NCBI GenBank assembly: GCA_013141125.1 | Contig: JABFRO010000003.1 | Location: 358,458-422,457, forward strand | From: Methylophilaceae bacterium | Lineage (GTDB): Bacteria > Pseudomonadota > Gammaproteobacteria > Burkholderiales > Methylophilaceae | Length of the DNA stretch: 64,000 nt | Direction of reading: 5' to 3' | Part shown: positions 1 to 9,587 of the stretch, piece after piece | Layout of the letters: every line of letters begins with the position of its first letter | Numbering within the stretch: the first letter of the stretch is position 1 | The notes under the pieces: generated by a model | The model's database searches: none | What the model saw: only the letters and a program-made list of their open reading frames with translations | Told to the model about the DNA's origin: nothing | Translations under genes and position numbers: made by a program

Positions 1-284
1 CCGGTCGCTTTGACCTTGACCAGCATCAACTCACGCTCGATAAAACGACCATCGTTAAGGTCGAGCACCTTGACTACATCGACCAGTTTGTTGAGCTGTT
101 TGATGATCTGTTCGATGACTTCTTCCGAACCGGAAGTTACGATGGTCATGCGCGACAAGGTGGGATCTTCGGTTGGAGCTACGGTGAGCGATTCGATATT
201 ATAGCCGCGCGCTGAAAATAATCCGGCAACACGGGATAATGCGCCGGCTTCATTTTCCATGAGTAGGGAAATAAGGTGTTTCAT
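1..284 (-). CDS. ilvH: Acetolactate synthase small (regulatory) subunit, partial at window edge
   Basis: Translating the minus strand from the ATG at 284 gives an N-terminal ACT domain beginning [19 protein letters not shown], with the family segments [13 protein letters not shown] and [10 protein letters not shown]. About 94 residues are visible and the C-terminal half lies outside the window. The subunit binds valine and stimulates and feedback-regulates the catalytic subunit in isoleucine/valine/leucine synthesis. Its ATG overlaps the stop codon of the upstream large-subunit gene by one base (TAATG), which indicates translational coupling. The family assignment is secure. ilvH rather than ilvN is chosen from the pairing with an IlvI-type large subunit. 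Confidence 0.93.
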   Translation of the reverse strand, partial: MKHLISLLMENEAGALSRVAGLFSARGYNIESLTVAPTEDPTLSRMTIVTSGSEEVIEQIIKQLNKLVDVVKVLDLNDGRFIERELMLVKVKAT

Positions 285-2005
285 TATAAATCCTCTACCG
301 TAATACGCTCAGCCAGAATGAGCTCGGATAGTCCTTTGCCATTGGGCACCATAGGGAAAACGTTTTCTTTTTGATCGGTGATGAAGTTCATGAATACAAA
401 GCGATCTTTCAAGGCAAATGCCTCTTTCAGCGCACCTTCAATATCGGCCGGATTTTCAATTTTCATGCCTACATGACCATAAGACTCTGCCAGTTTGACA
501 AAATCCGGTAGGCTATCCATATAAGATTCCGAATAGCGATTTTCATAGAAAAATTGCTGCCATTGCCGCACCATGCCCAGGTAGCGGTTATTCAGCAAAA
601 TTACCTTGATTGGCAAATGAAACTGATTACAGGTGGAAAGCTCCTGAATGTTCATCTGAATACTGCCTTCGCCGGTAATGCAGGCCACTTGCGCTTCTGG
701 ATGTGCGAGCTGTACACCCATGGCATAAGGCAGACCAACACCCATGGTACCCAAACCACCGGAGTTGATCCAGCGGCGTGGTTTATCAAATTTGTAATAC
801 TGTGCCGCCCACATTTGGTGTTGACCAACATCAGAGGTGACAAAAGCCTCCCCCTTGGTGACCTGCCAAAGTTTTTCGATCACATCCTGGGGTTTGATAA
901 TGTCACTGCTGCGGTCAAATTCCAGACATTTTTCTTTGCGCCAGCCGTTAATTAGTTGCCACCAGGCCTTGAGCGCAGATTCACTCGGTGTTTTGTCCGA
1001 TTCATCCAGCAAGGCCAGCATGTCGGTCAACACATTTTTGACATCACCGACAATGGGCACATCGACTTTGACGCGCTTGGAAATGGAAGACGGATCCACA
1101 TCTATATGGATGATAGTGCGTGGTTGATTGAGGAAATGCGCTGGGTTGCCGACTACGCGGTCATCAAAGCGTGCGCCAACGGCGAGAATGACATCGCTTT
1201 GCTGCATCGCCATATTGGCTTCCAGCGTGCCGTGCATTCCCAGCATACCTAAAAACTGTTCATCCGTGGCCGGATAGCCGCCCAAGCCCATCAAGGTGTT
1301 GGTAACGGGGTAACCCAGTTTTTTAACCAGTTTGACCAGCAAGGCAGACGCATCGCCCAGTACTACGCCGCCGCCGGTGTAGATCATCGGACGTTTGGCT
1401 TCAAGTAGCAGTTTGATGGCTTTTTTTATTTGGCCGGAATGCCCTTTTAAAACCGGATTATAGGAACGCATAGCCACGGTTTTGGGATAGGAAAATTTGG
1501 CTTTGAATTGCGTAATATCCTTGGGGATGTCGATGACAACCGGTCCCGGACGGCCGCTGGCGGCGATGTAAAAAGCTTTTTTAATCGTGCTTGCCAGTTC
1601 GTTAACATCCTTCACCAGAAAGTTATGTTTCACACAGGGGCGCGTAATGCCCACCATGTCCACTTCCTGAAAGGCATCCATACCAATTCCCGGGGTTGAA
1701 ACCTGACCGGAAATTACCACCATGGGAATTGAATCCATATAGGCCGTCGCAATGCCGGTAATGGCGTTGGTAGCCCCGGGGCCGGATGTGACCAGCGCAA
1801 CGCCCACCAGGCCAGTTGAGCGCGAATAGGCATCCGCTGCGTGCACGGCAGCTTGCTCATGACGCACTAGAATATGCTTGAAGTAATCCTGCTTGAAGAT
1901 TGCGTCATAAATGTCGAGTACCGCACCACCAGGATAGCCGAAAACAAATTTTATTTTCTCTTCCTGCAAACAGCGGGTAATAATTTCTGCGCCGGATAAT
2001 TCCAT
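284..2005 (-). CDS. ilvI: Acetolactate synthase large (catalytic) subunit
   Basis: A 573-residue thiamine-diphosphate enzyme condensing two pyruvates, or pyruvate with 2-oxobutyrate, in branched-chain amino acid synthesis. The N-terminal TPP domain carries the catalytic Glu in [16 protein letters not shown] and the stretch [14 protein letters not shown] central FAD/transhydrogenase-like domain follows, then a C-terminal PP domain with [13 protein letters not shown] and the metal-binding [14 protein letters not shown]. The metal motif reads GEG instead of GDG, a variant I believe is normal in betaproteobacteria. Length is typical. It precedes ilvH with a one-base overlap. The region upstream of 2005 is AT-rich and no promoter can be assigned with confidence. 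Confidence 0.97.
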   Translation of the reverse strand: MELSGAEIITRCLQEEKIKFVFGYPGGAVLDIYDAIFKQDYFKHILVRHEQAAVHAADAYSRSTGLVGVALVTSGPGATNAITGIATAYMDSIPMVVISGQVSTPGIGMDAFQEVDMVGITRPCVKHNFLVKDVNELASTIKKAFYIAASGRPGPVVIDIPKDITQFKAKFSYPKTVAMRSYNPVLKGHSGQIKKAIKLLLEAKRPMIYTGGGVVLGDASALLVKLVKKLGYPVTNTLMGLGGYPATDEQFLGMLGMHGTLEANMAMQQSDVILAVGARFDDRVVGNPAHFLNQPRTIIHIDVDPSSISKRVKVDVPIVGDVKNVLTDMLALLDESDKTPSESALKAWWQLINGWRKEKCLEFDRSSDIIKPQDVIEKLWQVTKGEAFVTSDVGQHQMWAAQYYKFDKPRRWINSGGLGTMGVGLPYAMGVQLAHPEAQVACITGEGSIQMNIQELSTCNQFHLPIKVILLNNRYLGMVRQWQQFFYENRYSESYMDSLPDFVKLAESYGHVGMKIENPADIEGALKEAFALKDRFVFMNFITDQKENVFPMVPNGKGLSELILAERITVEDL

Positions 2006-2090
2006 AATAATACTTAATTATATTTATATTCACGAACCCTCAACACTAAAGGTTTGTGCGCTTTTGGTCAAGGCCACTTTAGCCAACATT

Positions 2091-2780
2091 TTACAACGTC
2101 CTGGCCACCACCCAACATTCCACCCGCCCAGCTCCGGCTTGTTTTAATGTTTTCGCCAGTTCATTCAGGCTGGCTCCCGTTGTCATCACGTCATCCACCA
2201 AGGCAATATGCAGCCCGTCAAAACGCTGTTCGCAGGCAAATGCGCCGCGCATGTTGCTGATTCTTTCTTTGAAGGGCAGGCTGGCTTGCGGGGCGGAGAA
2301 TCTGGTTCTGACGCAGGATTGATAATCCAGTTTGATATGGAGTTGCTTGGCGATGACGCGGCTGATTTCCAGTGATTGATTGAAGCCGCGTTGTTGCAGG
2401 CGTTGGGAATGCAAAGGCATGGGGATGATGAGGTCGGGCTGCGGCTGATTCATGAGCGCTTGCGCCATCAGTGTGCCTAAGGCTTCGGCCATGACCAGTT
2501 GATGCTGATACTTGTAACGTTTAAGCATGGCATCCACAGGAAAGGCGTAGCGAAACAAGGCATGTGTCGCGTCAAAAGCGGGTGGATTTTTGAGGCATGC
2601 GCCGCAGATTTGATGATGCGTGGAGGTCAGGCCGCATTGCGGGCAGCGCTCGGCTTTGTGCCAGGGCAAATCATGCAGGCAATCCGTACAAATCGCCAGC
2701 TCGCCACCGTCGCTGGCGGCGCACAATATGCACGTTTGCGGAAAAATGAATTGCTTGATTTTTGACCATTGGTTCATCAA
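2091..2780 (-). CDS. comF: ComF family phosphoribosyltransferase-like protein
   Basis: 229 residues. The N-terminus has a zinc-ribbon-like set of CxxC pairs (CILC, CTDC, CPQCG, CGAC) between about residues 17 and 60. The C-terminal phosphoribosyltransferase fold shows the PRPP loop IALVDDVMTTGASL near residue 195. ComF proteins are linked to DNA uptake (B. subtilis ComF, Haemophilus ComF, E. coli GntX). The exact biochemical role is unsettled, so no reaction is claimed. It is divergent from the membrane protein and bio operon and stands alone on this strand. Confidence 0.9.
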   Translation of the reverse strand: MMNQWSKIKQFIFPQTCILCAASDGGELAICTDCLHDLPWHKAERCPQCGLTSTHHQICGACLKNPPAFDATHALFRYAFPVDAMLKRYKYQHQLVMAEALGTLMAQALMNQPQPDLIIPMPLHSQRLQQRGFNQSLEISRVIAKQLHIKLDYQSCVRTRFSAPQASLPFKERISNMRGAFACEQRFDGLHIALVDDVMTTGASLNELAKTLKQAGAGRVECWVVARTL

Positions 2781-2795
2781 TTGTTAGTCCGATGT

Positions 2796-2825
2796 TTAAC
2801 AGCGTATAGCGGAACAGGTTATAAT
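2796..2825 (+). promoter_or_regulatory. Possible sigma70 promoter for the membrane-protein/bio operon
   Basis: TTAACA at 2796-2801 and a perfect TATAAT at 2820-2825 are separated by 18 bases, 35 bases before the ATG at 2860. It lies in the only divergent gap upstream of the bio genes. Supported by pattern only; start-site mapping would decide. Confidence 0.4.
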
Positions 2826-2859
2826 CCGCGCTCGGATTTTTTCCTGGTGGTGCCTCATT

Positions 2860-3267
2860 ATGTCGAATCTTCCTGATACTGCAACACCTGCCGGTGAATC
2901 GCTGATTTCTGCCATGCAACAGCGGCGTTCCGCGCAAGCATTCAACTTTTTCTCCTGTGTTGCCATCCTTATACCGGTGCTGATTCCCATCTGGATTGCG
3001 GCCTCTATTGTGGTGTATGCCACGGTGGCGCACCACCCCAATCAACAAGTACGCGATTTTTTGACTCCGGCCGGCTACCGCTTTTATGGCTTGGTGGGCG
3101 CGCTGGTGGTGACACTGAACTTTAGCTCAATGATGGCGGCCTGGGTGGGTGGCGGCCTGAATCTGGCGCTGATTATCTGGGCATCAGGATTTTTAATCGT
3201 ATTCCCATTGGGTGTGCGCGATATTATGCGGGCGCAAAAATTTCCCTGGCAAGACATCAAGGCATAG
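2860..3267 (+). CDS. Conserved hypothetical membrane protein upstream of bioB
   Basis: 135 residues with a hydrophilic N-terminus of about 28 residues. Hydrophobic segments follow near 30-55 (FFSCVAILIPVLIPIWIAAS), 74-92 and 95-112, predicting a small three-helix inner-membrane protein. No catalytic motif is visible and I do not recognise a named family. It ends 16 bases before bioB on the same strand and probably shares a transcript with the biotin genes. That position makes a link to biotin or pimelate metabolism possible but unproven. Confidence 0.75.
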   Translation: MSNLPDTATPAGESLISAMQQRRSAQAFNFFSCVAILIPVLIPIWIAASIVVYATVAHHPNQQVRDFLTPAGYRFYGLVGALVVTLNFSSMMAAWVGGGLNLALIIWASGFLIVFPLGVRDIMRAQKFPWQDIKA

Positions 3268-3283
3268 AAAAAAGGATTGAATT

Positions 3284-4303
3284 ATGTTGCAAGCTGTAGA
3301 TACAAAATCATGTAATGAAGCTGTGATAGATATGAGCGCGATGAAGAAAAGTGCGCGTGTAGTCAACACCGAAAACCGCTGGAGCGTGGATGAAATCGTC
3401 GCGCTGTATGAGTTACCCTTCAGCGATTTGATGCATAGAGCGCAAACTGTGCATAGAGCCAATTTTGACCCAAACGCGGTGCAGGTCAGCACTTTGCTGT
3501 CGATTAAAACCGGCGGCTGTTCGGAAGATTGCGGCTACTGTCCGCAGGCGGCGCGCTATCACACTTCCGTTGAAGATCAGGATTTGATGCAGTTGCAGGA
3601 AGTGCTGGAAGCGGCACAAGCCGCCAAGGACAGTGGTGCCACGCGTTTTTGCATGGGCGCAGCCTGGCGTAGCCCCAAGCAGCGTGATCTGGAGCCGGTG
3701 CTGAAAATGGTGGCCGAGGTGAAAGCCATGGGCTTGCAAACCTGTGCCACGCTGGGCATGTTGAAAGAAGGTCAGGCCGAGCAGTTAAAAGATGCCGGGC
3801 TGGATTACTACAACCACAATCTGGATACTGCCCCCGAATTTTATGGCGATGTGATTACTACACGCACTTATCAGGATAGGCTGGATACGCTGGACAGAGT
3901 GCGCGACGCGGAAATCAATGTATGCAGCGGCGGCATTATCGGCATGGGCGAATCGCGGCCACAACGTGCCGGTCTGCTGGCACAGCTGGCCAATATGTCG
4001 CAACCGCCGGAAAGTGTGCCCATCAATCTGCTCACGCAAGTGGAAGGCACGCCATTGCACGGGGTTGATGCACTAGACCCGCTGGAATTTGTGCGTACCA
4101 TCGCAGCAGCGCGCATCACCATGCCCACCAGCCATGTGCGCTTATCCGCCGGTCGTCAAAGCATGGGCGAAGCGGTGCAGGCCTTGTGCTTTCTGGCCGG
4201 AGCCAACTCCATTTTTTATGGCGAAAAACTGCTCACCACGGGTAACCCGGAAGTGGCTGCGGATAAAGCGCTGTTTGCCAAACTGGGCATACATCCGGCT
4301 TAA
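3284..4303 (+). CDS. bioB: Biotin synthase
   Basis: 339 residues. A radical SAM enzyme inserting sulfur into dethiobiotin. The [4Fe-4S] motif is C79-x3-C83-x2-C86 in [12 protein letters not shown]. Later family landmarks are [34 protein letters not shown] and the [2Fe-2S] Arg region [12 protein letters not shown]. The start at 3284 is preceded by AAAGGA at good spacing. The first 25 residues are less conserved than the core. First of five tightly spaced genes, bioB-bioF-bioH-bioC-bioD. No bioA is present in the window. Confidence 0.98.
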   Translation: MLQAVDTKSCNEAVIDMSAMKKSARVVNTENRWSVDEIVALYELPFSDLMHRAQTVHRANFDPNAVQVSTLLSIKTGGCSEDCGYCPQAARYHTSVEDQDLMQLQEVLEAAQAAKDSGATRFCMGAAWRSPKQRDLEPVLKMVAEVKAMGLQTCATLGMLKEGQAEQLKDAGLDYYNHNLDTAPEFYGDVITTRTYQDRLDTLDRVRDAEINVCSGGIIGMGESRPQRAGLLAQLANMSQPPESVPINLLTQVEGTPLHGVDALDPLEFVRTIAAARITMPTSHVRLSAGRQSMGEAVQALCFLAGANSIFYGEKLLTTGNPEVAADKALFAKLGIHPA

Positions 4304-4315
4304 GGTTGGTTTTTC

Positions 4316-5485
4316 GTGACTGAAGATTTGCTGGCAGGCTTGCAAGCCGAGCTAGACCAACGTAAACAACAAGGTTTATTACGCCGCCGCCGTGTGCTGG
4401 AAAGCGCACAATCCTCGCATATTCAGGTGGATGGGCGGGAAGTTTTATCGTTCTGCAGCAATGATTACCTCGGCCTTGCCCAGCATCCGCGCCTGATTGC
4501 GGCTTTGCAGCAGGGCGCGGCAAGCGCCGGTGTAGGCAGCGGCGCTTCGCACTTGATTACCGGGCATCACCATTATCATCAACAGCTGGAACAAGCGCTG
4601 GCGGCATTTGTCGGCCTGCCCGCGGCCTTGCTGTTCTCCACCGGTTACATGGCGAATTTTGGTGTGATTACCGCGCTGATGGGGCGCAATGATGCGATTT
4701 TTGCCGATAAACTGAATCATGCTTCGCTCAATGATGCTGCCGTGCTCTCGCGTGCCAGACTGTATCGGTATGCGCATAATGATGTAGCTGCGCTGAAAAA
4801 ACTGCTGCAAGCGAGTCAAGCGCCGCGCAAGCTGGTGGCAGTTGATGCGGTATTCAGCATGGACGGTGATCTGGCACCGGTGCCGCAATTGCTGGCTTTA
4901 TGCGAGCAATACAACGCTTGGCTGCTGCTGGATGATGCGCATGGTTTCGGCGTGCTGGGTGCGCAGGGCAGGGGCGTGTTGCATCATTTTAATGTCAACT
5001 CAAACCGCATCATCTACATGGCAACTTTGGGCAAGGCAGCAGGCGTGGCCGGAGCTTTTGTGGCGGCGGATGCAGTGTTGATAGATTATCTGCTGCAACA
5101 GGCGCGTACTTATATTTACACCACGGCCAGCCCGCCGGCGCTGGCCGCCAGCTTGCTGGAGGCGCTGAAAATAATCGAACAGGAAGATGAACGCCGTGCG
5201 TATTTGCAGGCTTTGATCGCCACCTTGAAAAGCGGCTTGAAGCTGCAGCGCTGGCAGCTGCTGGATTCAGCCACCGCCATACAGCCCCTGATGGTGGGCG
5301 ATAACCACAGCGCTACCCAACTCAGTGAATATCTGCTGCAACAAGGTATTTTAGTCCCCGCTATTCGTCCACCCACCGTGCCCAAAGGCAGTGCCAGATT
5401 ACGCATTACGCTTTCTGCCGCGCATAGTGTGGACGATGTGCAGCGCTTGATTGCGGCATTAAACCGCGCTGAAAGCCGGTTTTGA
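4316..5485 (+). CDS. bioF: 8-amino-7-oxononanoate synthase
   Basis: 389 residues, GTG start. A PLP-dependent alpha-oxoamine synthase joining pimeloyl-ACP/CoA with L-alanine. Visible are FCSNDYLGLAQHPRL near the N-terminus, GSGASHLITGHHHYHQQLE, the PLP-contacting DDAHGFGVLG, and the Schiff-base lysine in ATLGKAAGVAGAF. Length is normal. It starts 12 bases after bioB and its stop overlaps the TTG start of bioH. Confidence 0.97.
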   Translation: MTEDLLAGLQAELDQRKQQGLLRRRRVLESAQSSHIQVDGREVLSFCSNDYLGLAQHPRLIAALQQGAASAGVGSGASHLITGHHHYHQQLEQALAAFVGLPAALLFSTGYMANFGVITALMGRNDAIFADKLNHASLNDAAVLSRARLYRYAHNDVAALKKLLQASQAPRKLVAVDAVFSMDGDLAPVPQLLALCEQYNAWLLLDDAHGFGVLGAQGRGVLHHFNVNSNRIIYMATLGKAAGVAGAFVAADAVLIDYLLQQARTYIYTTASPPALAASLLEALKIIEQEDERRAYLQALIATLKSGLKLQRWQLLDSATAIQPLMVGDNHSATQLSEYLLQQGILVPAIRPPTVPKGSARLRITLSAAHSVDDVQRLIAALNRAESRF

Positions 5486-6258
5486 GTTTGTATATGCAAC
5501 GCCATGCGGCGCAAACCGCAAGCACCGCGCCTGATTTGGTGTTGATCCACGGTTGGGGTATGCACGGCGGTGTCTGGCAATCGCTAATAAGCAAACTTAT
5601 ACCGAATTTTAATGTGCATGTACTGGATCTGCCCGGCATGGGCTTCAGTCCGCCGCTTGCCGAAAGTGGTACGCAGGCGTTGGCGGAACAAGTGGCGCAG
5701 CATTTGCCGCAAAAGGCGGATATATGCGGCTGGTCGCTAGGCGGGCAGGTGGCGATGCGGATTGCGTTATTGCAGCCGCAGCGTGTGCGTAGGCTGGTAT
5801 TGGTGGGCGCTACGCCCTGTTTCGTCAATAGTGACGATTGGCAGCAGGGCATGGAAGCCAAAGTGTTTGAAAAATTTGCCAGCCAGATTGGCGAGAATTA
5901 TCAAAGCACGCTGATTAAATTTCTCAGCTTGCAATGCATGGGTGCCAGCGATGCACGCGTGACCATCAAGCAACTGCGGGAAAGTCTGGCCGAGCGTCCG
6001 CTGCCTGCGCAGGGCGCGCTGGAAAATGCGCTGCGCCTGTTGCTGGAAACCGATTTGCGGGCGGAGATTAACCAGCTCAAGCTGCCGGTGTTGTTGATGC
6101 ACGGCGACCGCGATACGCTGGCACCCTTATCCGCTGCCCGATGGCTGGCACAGCATTTACCGGCCAGCCGCTTGCAGGTTTTTGCCGGTGCTTCCCATGC
6201 GCCGTTTCTCTCGCATTCCGAAACTTTTGTTGCGGCATTAATCGAGTTTTTAAAATAG
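5482..6258 (+). CDS. bioH: Pimeloyl-ACP methyl ester carboxylesterase
   Basis: 258-residue alpha/beta hydrolase that releases pimeloyl-ACP from its methyl ester and ends the chain-disguise cycle opened by BioC. Motifs are LIHGWGMHGGVW, the nucleophile elbow GWSLGGQ, the acid Asp in LLMHGDRDTLAP and the catalytic His in GASHAPFLSH. A TTG start at 5482 (MSLYMQ) overlaps the bioF stop by four bases. It is preferred because the MSLY strand resembles other BioH N-termini. An ATG at 5494 is the alternative. Confidence 0.93.
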   Translation: MSLYMQRHAAQTASTAPDLVLIHGWGMHGGVWQSLISKLIPNFNVHVLDLPGMGFSPPLAESGTQALAEQVAQHLPQKADICGWSLGGQVAMRIALLQPQRVRRLVLVGATPCFVNSDDWQQGMEAKVFEKFASQIGENYQSTLIKFLSLQCMGASDARVTIKQLRESLAERPLPAQGALENALRLLLETDLRAEINQLKLPVLLMHGDRDTLAPLSAARWLAQHLPASRLQVFAGASHAPFLSHSETFVAALIEFLK

Positions 6259-6263
6259 GTCAC

Positions 6264-7151
6264 ATGAACGAATATCTTATAGACAAAGCCCGTGTACGCG
6301 CTTCTTTTGACCGTGCCGCCAGCACGTATGATGCGGCAGCGGTGTTGCAGGCTGAAGTGCGCAGCCGCATGATGAGCCGATTGGAACTGGTTAAACTTGC
6401 ACCGAAAGTGATTCTGGACGCAGGCTGCGGCACCGGCCATGCCAGTGTGGAATTGATGAAGCGCTTTGCCGCCAGCCGCGTGATTTCGCTGGATTTGGCC
6501 TGGGGCATGTTGCAACAAACCAAGGCCAGCCAGCACTGGTTAAAGCGTACATTGGGCTTGATGCCGCAAAGTTTGCTGTGCGCGGATATAGAAAACCTGC
6601 CACTGCAATCGGACAGCGTAGATGTGATCTGGTCTAACCTGGCCGTGCAATGGTGCAATGATCTGGATCAGGTGTTTACCGAAACCGAGCGTGTGTTACA
6701 ACCCGGCGGCTTGCTCATGTTTAGCACCTTTGGCCCGGATACGCTGAAAGAGTTGCGGCAGGCAGCCAGCGCCGACCCCAACCATGTGCATGTCAGCCGT
6801 TTTATTGATATGCACGATATTGGCGATGCTCTGGTACGCGCCGGATATTCCGCACCGGTGTTGGATGTGGAGCATTTTGTGCTGACCTATGACGATGTGC
6901 TGGGTGTAATGCGTGATTTGAAGGCCATAGGTGCACATAATGCCGCCGCAGGGCGCAATAAAGGCTTGCAAGGAAAAGGGTTTTTAACCAAACTCACGCA
7001 AAATTACGAACATTTCCGCAAGGATGGCAAACTGCCCGCCACTTTTGAAGTGGTTTATGGACACGCCTGGAAACCTGAAACGAGCCGCGCTGAACCTTCA
7101 AGCCACTCGTTGAATGGCAGCATGCCAATTACAATACATAGACGAACATGA
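6264..7151 (+). CDS. bioC: Malonyl-ACP O-methyltransferase
   Basis: 295 residues from the ATG at 6264, directly after bioH. An upstream in-frame extension would overlap bioH by over 100 bases and is not used. A SAM-dependent class I methyltransferase that methylates malonyl-ACP to start pimelate synthesis. Motif I is VILDAGCGTGHASVEL. Motif II/III-like segments are DIENLPLQSDSVDVIWSN and LQPGGLLMFSTFGPDTLKEL, the latter typical of BioC. N-terminal DKARVRASFDRAASTYD is another family hallmark. It overlaps bioD by four bases (ATGA). Confidence 0.96.
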   Translation: MNEYLIDKARVRASFDRAASTYDAAAVLQAEVRSRMMSRLELVKLAPKVILDAGCGTGHASVELMKRFAASRVISLDLAWGMLQQTKASQHWLKRTLGLMPQSLLCADIENLPLQSDSVDVIWSNLAVQWCNDLDQVFTETERVLQPGGLLMFSTFGPDTLKELRQAASADPNHVHVSRFIDMHDIGDALVRAGYSAPVLDVEHFVLTYDDVLGVMRDLKAIGAHNAAAGRNKGLQGKGFLTKLTQNYEHFRKDGKLPATFEVVYGHAWKPETSRAEPSSHSLNGSMPITIHRRT

Positions 7152-7864
7152 CTGAACCAAAAAAGATAGCTTATTTTGTAACCGGCACGGACACGGACGT
7201 AGGTAAAACCCTGGTATCCGCCGCGCTTATTCAGTGCTTCGCCGATCAGGAGCTTAGAGTTATTGGCATGAAACCCGTGGCTGCAGGTTGTTATCAACTG
7301 GGCGATCAACTCATGTCGGATGATGTCGCCCAGCTCATTTTAGCCAGCAATATCGTAGCGCCTATTCATCATGTTAATCCTTACGCTTTTTCACAAGCGA
7401 TTGCACCCTCTATCGCGGCAGATATAGCGGGCATTGAAATTCGGATGGAAGTTATTGAACAGGCTTACGCACAGCTGGCGAAAGAAGCTGATGTGGTGAT
7501 TGTAGAAGGTGTGGGTGGTTTTTGCGTGCCCTTGAGTGCGCATTTTGATACCGCTGATTTGGCGCAAAAACTCGCACTGCCGGTCATTCTTGTCGTGGGA
7601 ATGCGTTTGGGCTGTTTGAATCATGCGCTGTTAACTGCAGAAGCCATCAAGACGCGGGGCTTGAAATTGGCTGGCTGGATTGCCAATCAGCCAAACTCAG
7701 AAATGGTCGCATTTGATGAAAACTTTCAAATTCTGAATCAGCGCCTGCAAGCGCCATGTCTGGGTATATTGGATTGGATGGACAGAGCCGATTTCAAGGA
7801 TGGCTTTGTGGAGCGCGTCGCCAGGCAGCTGCGGCTGGAAAAGCTTGGCGTACTGAAAGTCTAA
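7148..7864 (+). CDS. bioD: Dethiobiotin synthetase
   Basis: 238 residues. An ATP-dependent ring closure of 7,8-diaminopelargonic acid with CO2. The N-terminal P-loop GTDTDVGKTLVSAALIQ and GMKPVAAGC are diagnostic, followed by VEGVGGFCVPL. Last gene of the bio operon, with its ATG inside the bioC stop region. The 120 bases downstream show no clear terminator. Confidence 0.97.
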   Translation: MTEPKKIAYFVTGTDTDVGKTLVSAALIQCFADQELRVIGMKPVAAGCYQLGDQLMSDDVAQLILASNIVAPIHHVNPYAFSQAIAPSIAADIAGIEIRMEVIEQAYAQLAKEADVVIVEGVGGFCVPLSAHFDTADLAQKLALPVILVVGMRLGCLNHALLTAEAIKTRGLKLAGWIANQPNSEMVAFDENFQILNQRLQAPCLGILDWMDRADFKDGFVERVARQLRLEKLGVLKV

Positions 7865-7983
7865 ATCAGAACCTCGCCAAGAAATCACTGAGCCAGTTGT
7901 TTCAGCTAATCAGTTGAGTATTGATGTTGTCTTGTGTGACTCAAGTGAGAGTGATAAATTCTCAAATCGATGGAGTTTTTAAT

Positions 7984-8361
7984 ATGACCAAGCCTACAAT
8001 CCCAAATGCTTCGCGACTTGACCGCATAGTAGCCGAGGCGCATCGCCATAGTGAATCGCGAGAAAACACTTACCGCGAACGGGCACTTAAATTATTTCCC
8101 TGGATATGCGGCCGATGTGCCCGCGAGTTCGCTGGCGTGCGTCTGCGTGAGTTAACCGTTCACCATAAAGATCATAACCACGACAATAATCCGCCAGATG
8201 GTAGTAATTGGGAATTGCTGTGTATTTATTGCCATGAAAATGAACATGCCCGTTTTCTGGATCATGCACATGGTGGTGGTGCAAACCAACCGACAGCTGT
8301 CGCCACACATAATCCATTTGCAGAGTTGCAAGCCATGCTAAACAAGAAGAAACCTGATTAG
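7984..8361 (+). CDS. yajD: HNH nuclease family protein, YajD-like
   Basis: 126 residues from the ATG at 7984, with GGAG about eight bases upstream. The upstream TTG at 7921 would add 21 poorly conserved residues. Two zinc-knuckle pairs (CGRC and CIYC) flank the HNH core: LRELTVHHKDHNHDNNP, then GSNWELLCIYCHENEH. The C-terminus NPFAELQAMLNKKK matches the E. coli YajD type. The family has a nuclease fold but no established cellular role. It is monocistronic, between bioD and an unrelated gene. Confidence 0.88.
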   Translation: MTKPTIPNASRLDRIVAEAHRHSESRENTYRERALKLFPWICGRCAREFAGVRLRELTVHHKDHNHDNNPPDGSNWELLCIYCHENEHARFLDHAHGGGANQPTAVATHNPFAELQAMLNKKKPD

Positions 8362-8365
8362 CAAG

Positions 8366-8382
8366 CGGCTTTAGCCAAGCCG
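8366..8382 (+). terminator. Small hairpin after the YajD-like gene
   Basis: CGGCTT-TAGCC-AAGCCG gives a 6-bp stem and 5-base loop five bases after the stop codon. There is no U-run behind it, so terminator function is uncertain. Confidence 0.3.
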
Positions 8383-8579
8383 TCATACCTTTGAATGTTG
8401 GAATACAGCATCGTAAAAGTCACTGGATTTCCCCGTATCACGCAACGGGGCAGACTCAAACTCAGGCACGGAATGGTGAACAAATATTTTGGCTAGTTCT
8501 ACCAGACACTGTCCGTGTTCATTCAGGTTATCATTCAAATTCACCATTAAATTTGCCAGGTAATGTCGAGAGTACTTTT

Positions 8580-9527
8580 ATGAAGCCAATCGTTTACATG
8601 GAGGCCATGAACTGGCTAAGAAGCAAGCCCGCGTTCGAGGAGCTTTGTGCTAGATACCCGGTAGAATGGGAAGCCGTGCAACAGGAAATAGCCGTCATTG
8701 CTAAACGTGGTATCGCAGCAGAATTGAAAGCTTATCTGGGGCGTTTGTCTGTACAGGCTGCGCAGAACCAGGCCAGGCACGGCCAGCGCAAAAAAAGCCT
8801 GGAAGCTTCGCTGTCGGATGCAATCCATAGCTACATGGCGCATGAGGCGGTTAAAAAACTTTGCCTGACCAGCCTGAACGCCGATGCAGGTGTTAAAAAA
8901 GGCAAATTGCGCTTTAACTGGTTCAATGGTTTTATCATCCAGAATCTGCTGTTTTCAAAAGGCTTGGAGCGCAAACCGGCCTCCTTGTTCTGGTTTCGCT
9001 TGTGGTGGCCACTGCTTTGGCAGAAAAAACGCCTCATGCCTTTAGTGCAGCCCAAAGGTATTTATTGCTTTTATTCACGCGCATTGATCGTCGCCCTGAA
9101 AACTCTAATCGCCTCCAGAAGCTGTCTGGAAATTGCGGCGGGAGATGGAACGCTGACGCGGTTTCTGCAAACAGAAGGTGTTGCGCTCACCGCCACCGAT
9201 AATCATGGCTGGAAAAATGCGGTCAACTATCCCGAGTGGGTCATCCAGCAAGATGCCCGTGCCGCCTTGGCGGCCTATGCGCCAGAAGTGGTCATCTGCT
9301 CCTGGCCACCTGCTGAAAATGATTTTGAACGCGATGTGTTCAATACACCCAGCGTACAACTTTACATCGTTATCGGAAGCCGTCACCAGATTGCGTTCGG
9401 CAATTGGAAAGACTACCAACAACAAAGCACTTTTGCGCTTGAAAAAAATGAAAAGCTGGGCGCATGGTTATTGCCTCCCGAATTAGGGTCTGCAGTTTAT
9501 TTGTTTAGTCGCAAGCCGCTTTCATAG
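8580..9527 (+). CDS. Methyltransferase-like hypothetical protein
   Basis: 315 residues from the ATG at 8580. An in-frame start at 8391 would add 63 residues of low-complexity look. The C-terminal half holds a SAM-binding-like motif I (CLEIAAGDGTLTRFL, about residue 181 onward) and an acidic motif II position (LTATDNH). VVICSWPPAEN takes the place of the motif IV strand. The N-terminal half is helical and basic (AKRGIAAELKAYLGRLS) with a Trp-rich stretch LFWFRLWWPLLW. The fold prediction is reasonable. The substrate is unknown, and the neighbours (YajD-like, birA) give no clue. Confidence 0.7.
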   Translation: MKPIVYMEAMNWLRSKPAFEELCARYPVEWEAVQQEIAVIAKRGIAAELKAYLGRLSVQAAQNQARHGQRKKSLEASLSDAIHSYMAHEAVKKLCLTSLNADAGVKKGKLRFNWFNGFIIQNLLFSKGLERKPASLFWFRLWWPLLWQKKRLMPLVQPKGIYCFYSRALIVALKTLIASRSCLEIAAGDGTLTRFLQTEGVALTATDNHGWKNAVNYPEWVIQQDARAALAAYAPEVVICSWPPAENDFERDVFNTPSVQLYIVIGSRHQIAFGNWKDYQQQSTFALEKNEKLGAWLLPPELGSAVYLFSRKPLS

Positions 9528-9576
9528 TGCATTCAACGAAATGCACTCAGCTGGCAGTGCATCCGACGAAATGTGC
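9526..9576. repeat. Two tandem hairpin-forming repeats between convergent genes
   Basis: Two 21-base units start at 9526 and 9556 and match at 17 of 21 positions. The first contains a perfect inverted repeat GTGCATT-CAACGA-AATGCAC; the second is imperfect. They sit between the convergent 3' ends of the methyltransferase-like gene and birA, so they may act as a bidirectional terminator. Confidence 0.55.
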
Positions 9577-9587
9577 AACGTTGGTTT

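Noticed and set aside
2782-2801. TTGTTA...TTAACA pair upstream of the bio operon as a BirA operator
   Set aside because: Arms are only five to six bases with nine bases between. Known BirA sites have longer arms and about 15 bases between, so it was not called. The sequence is better explained as a promoter -35 region.
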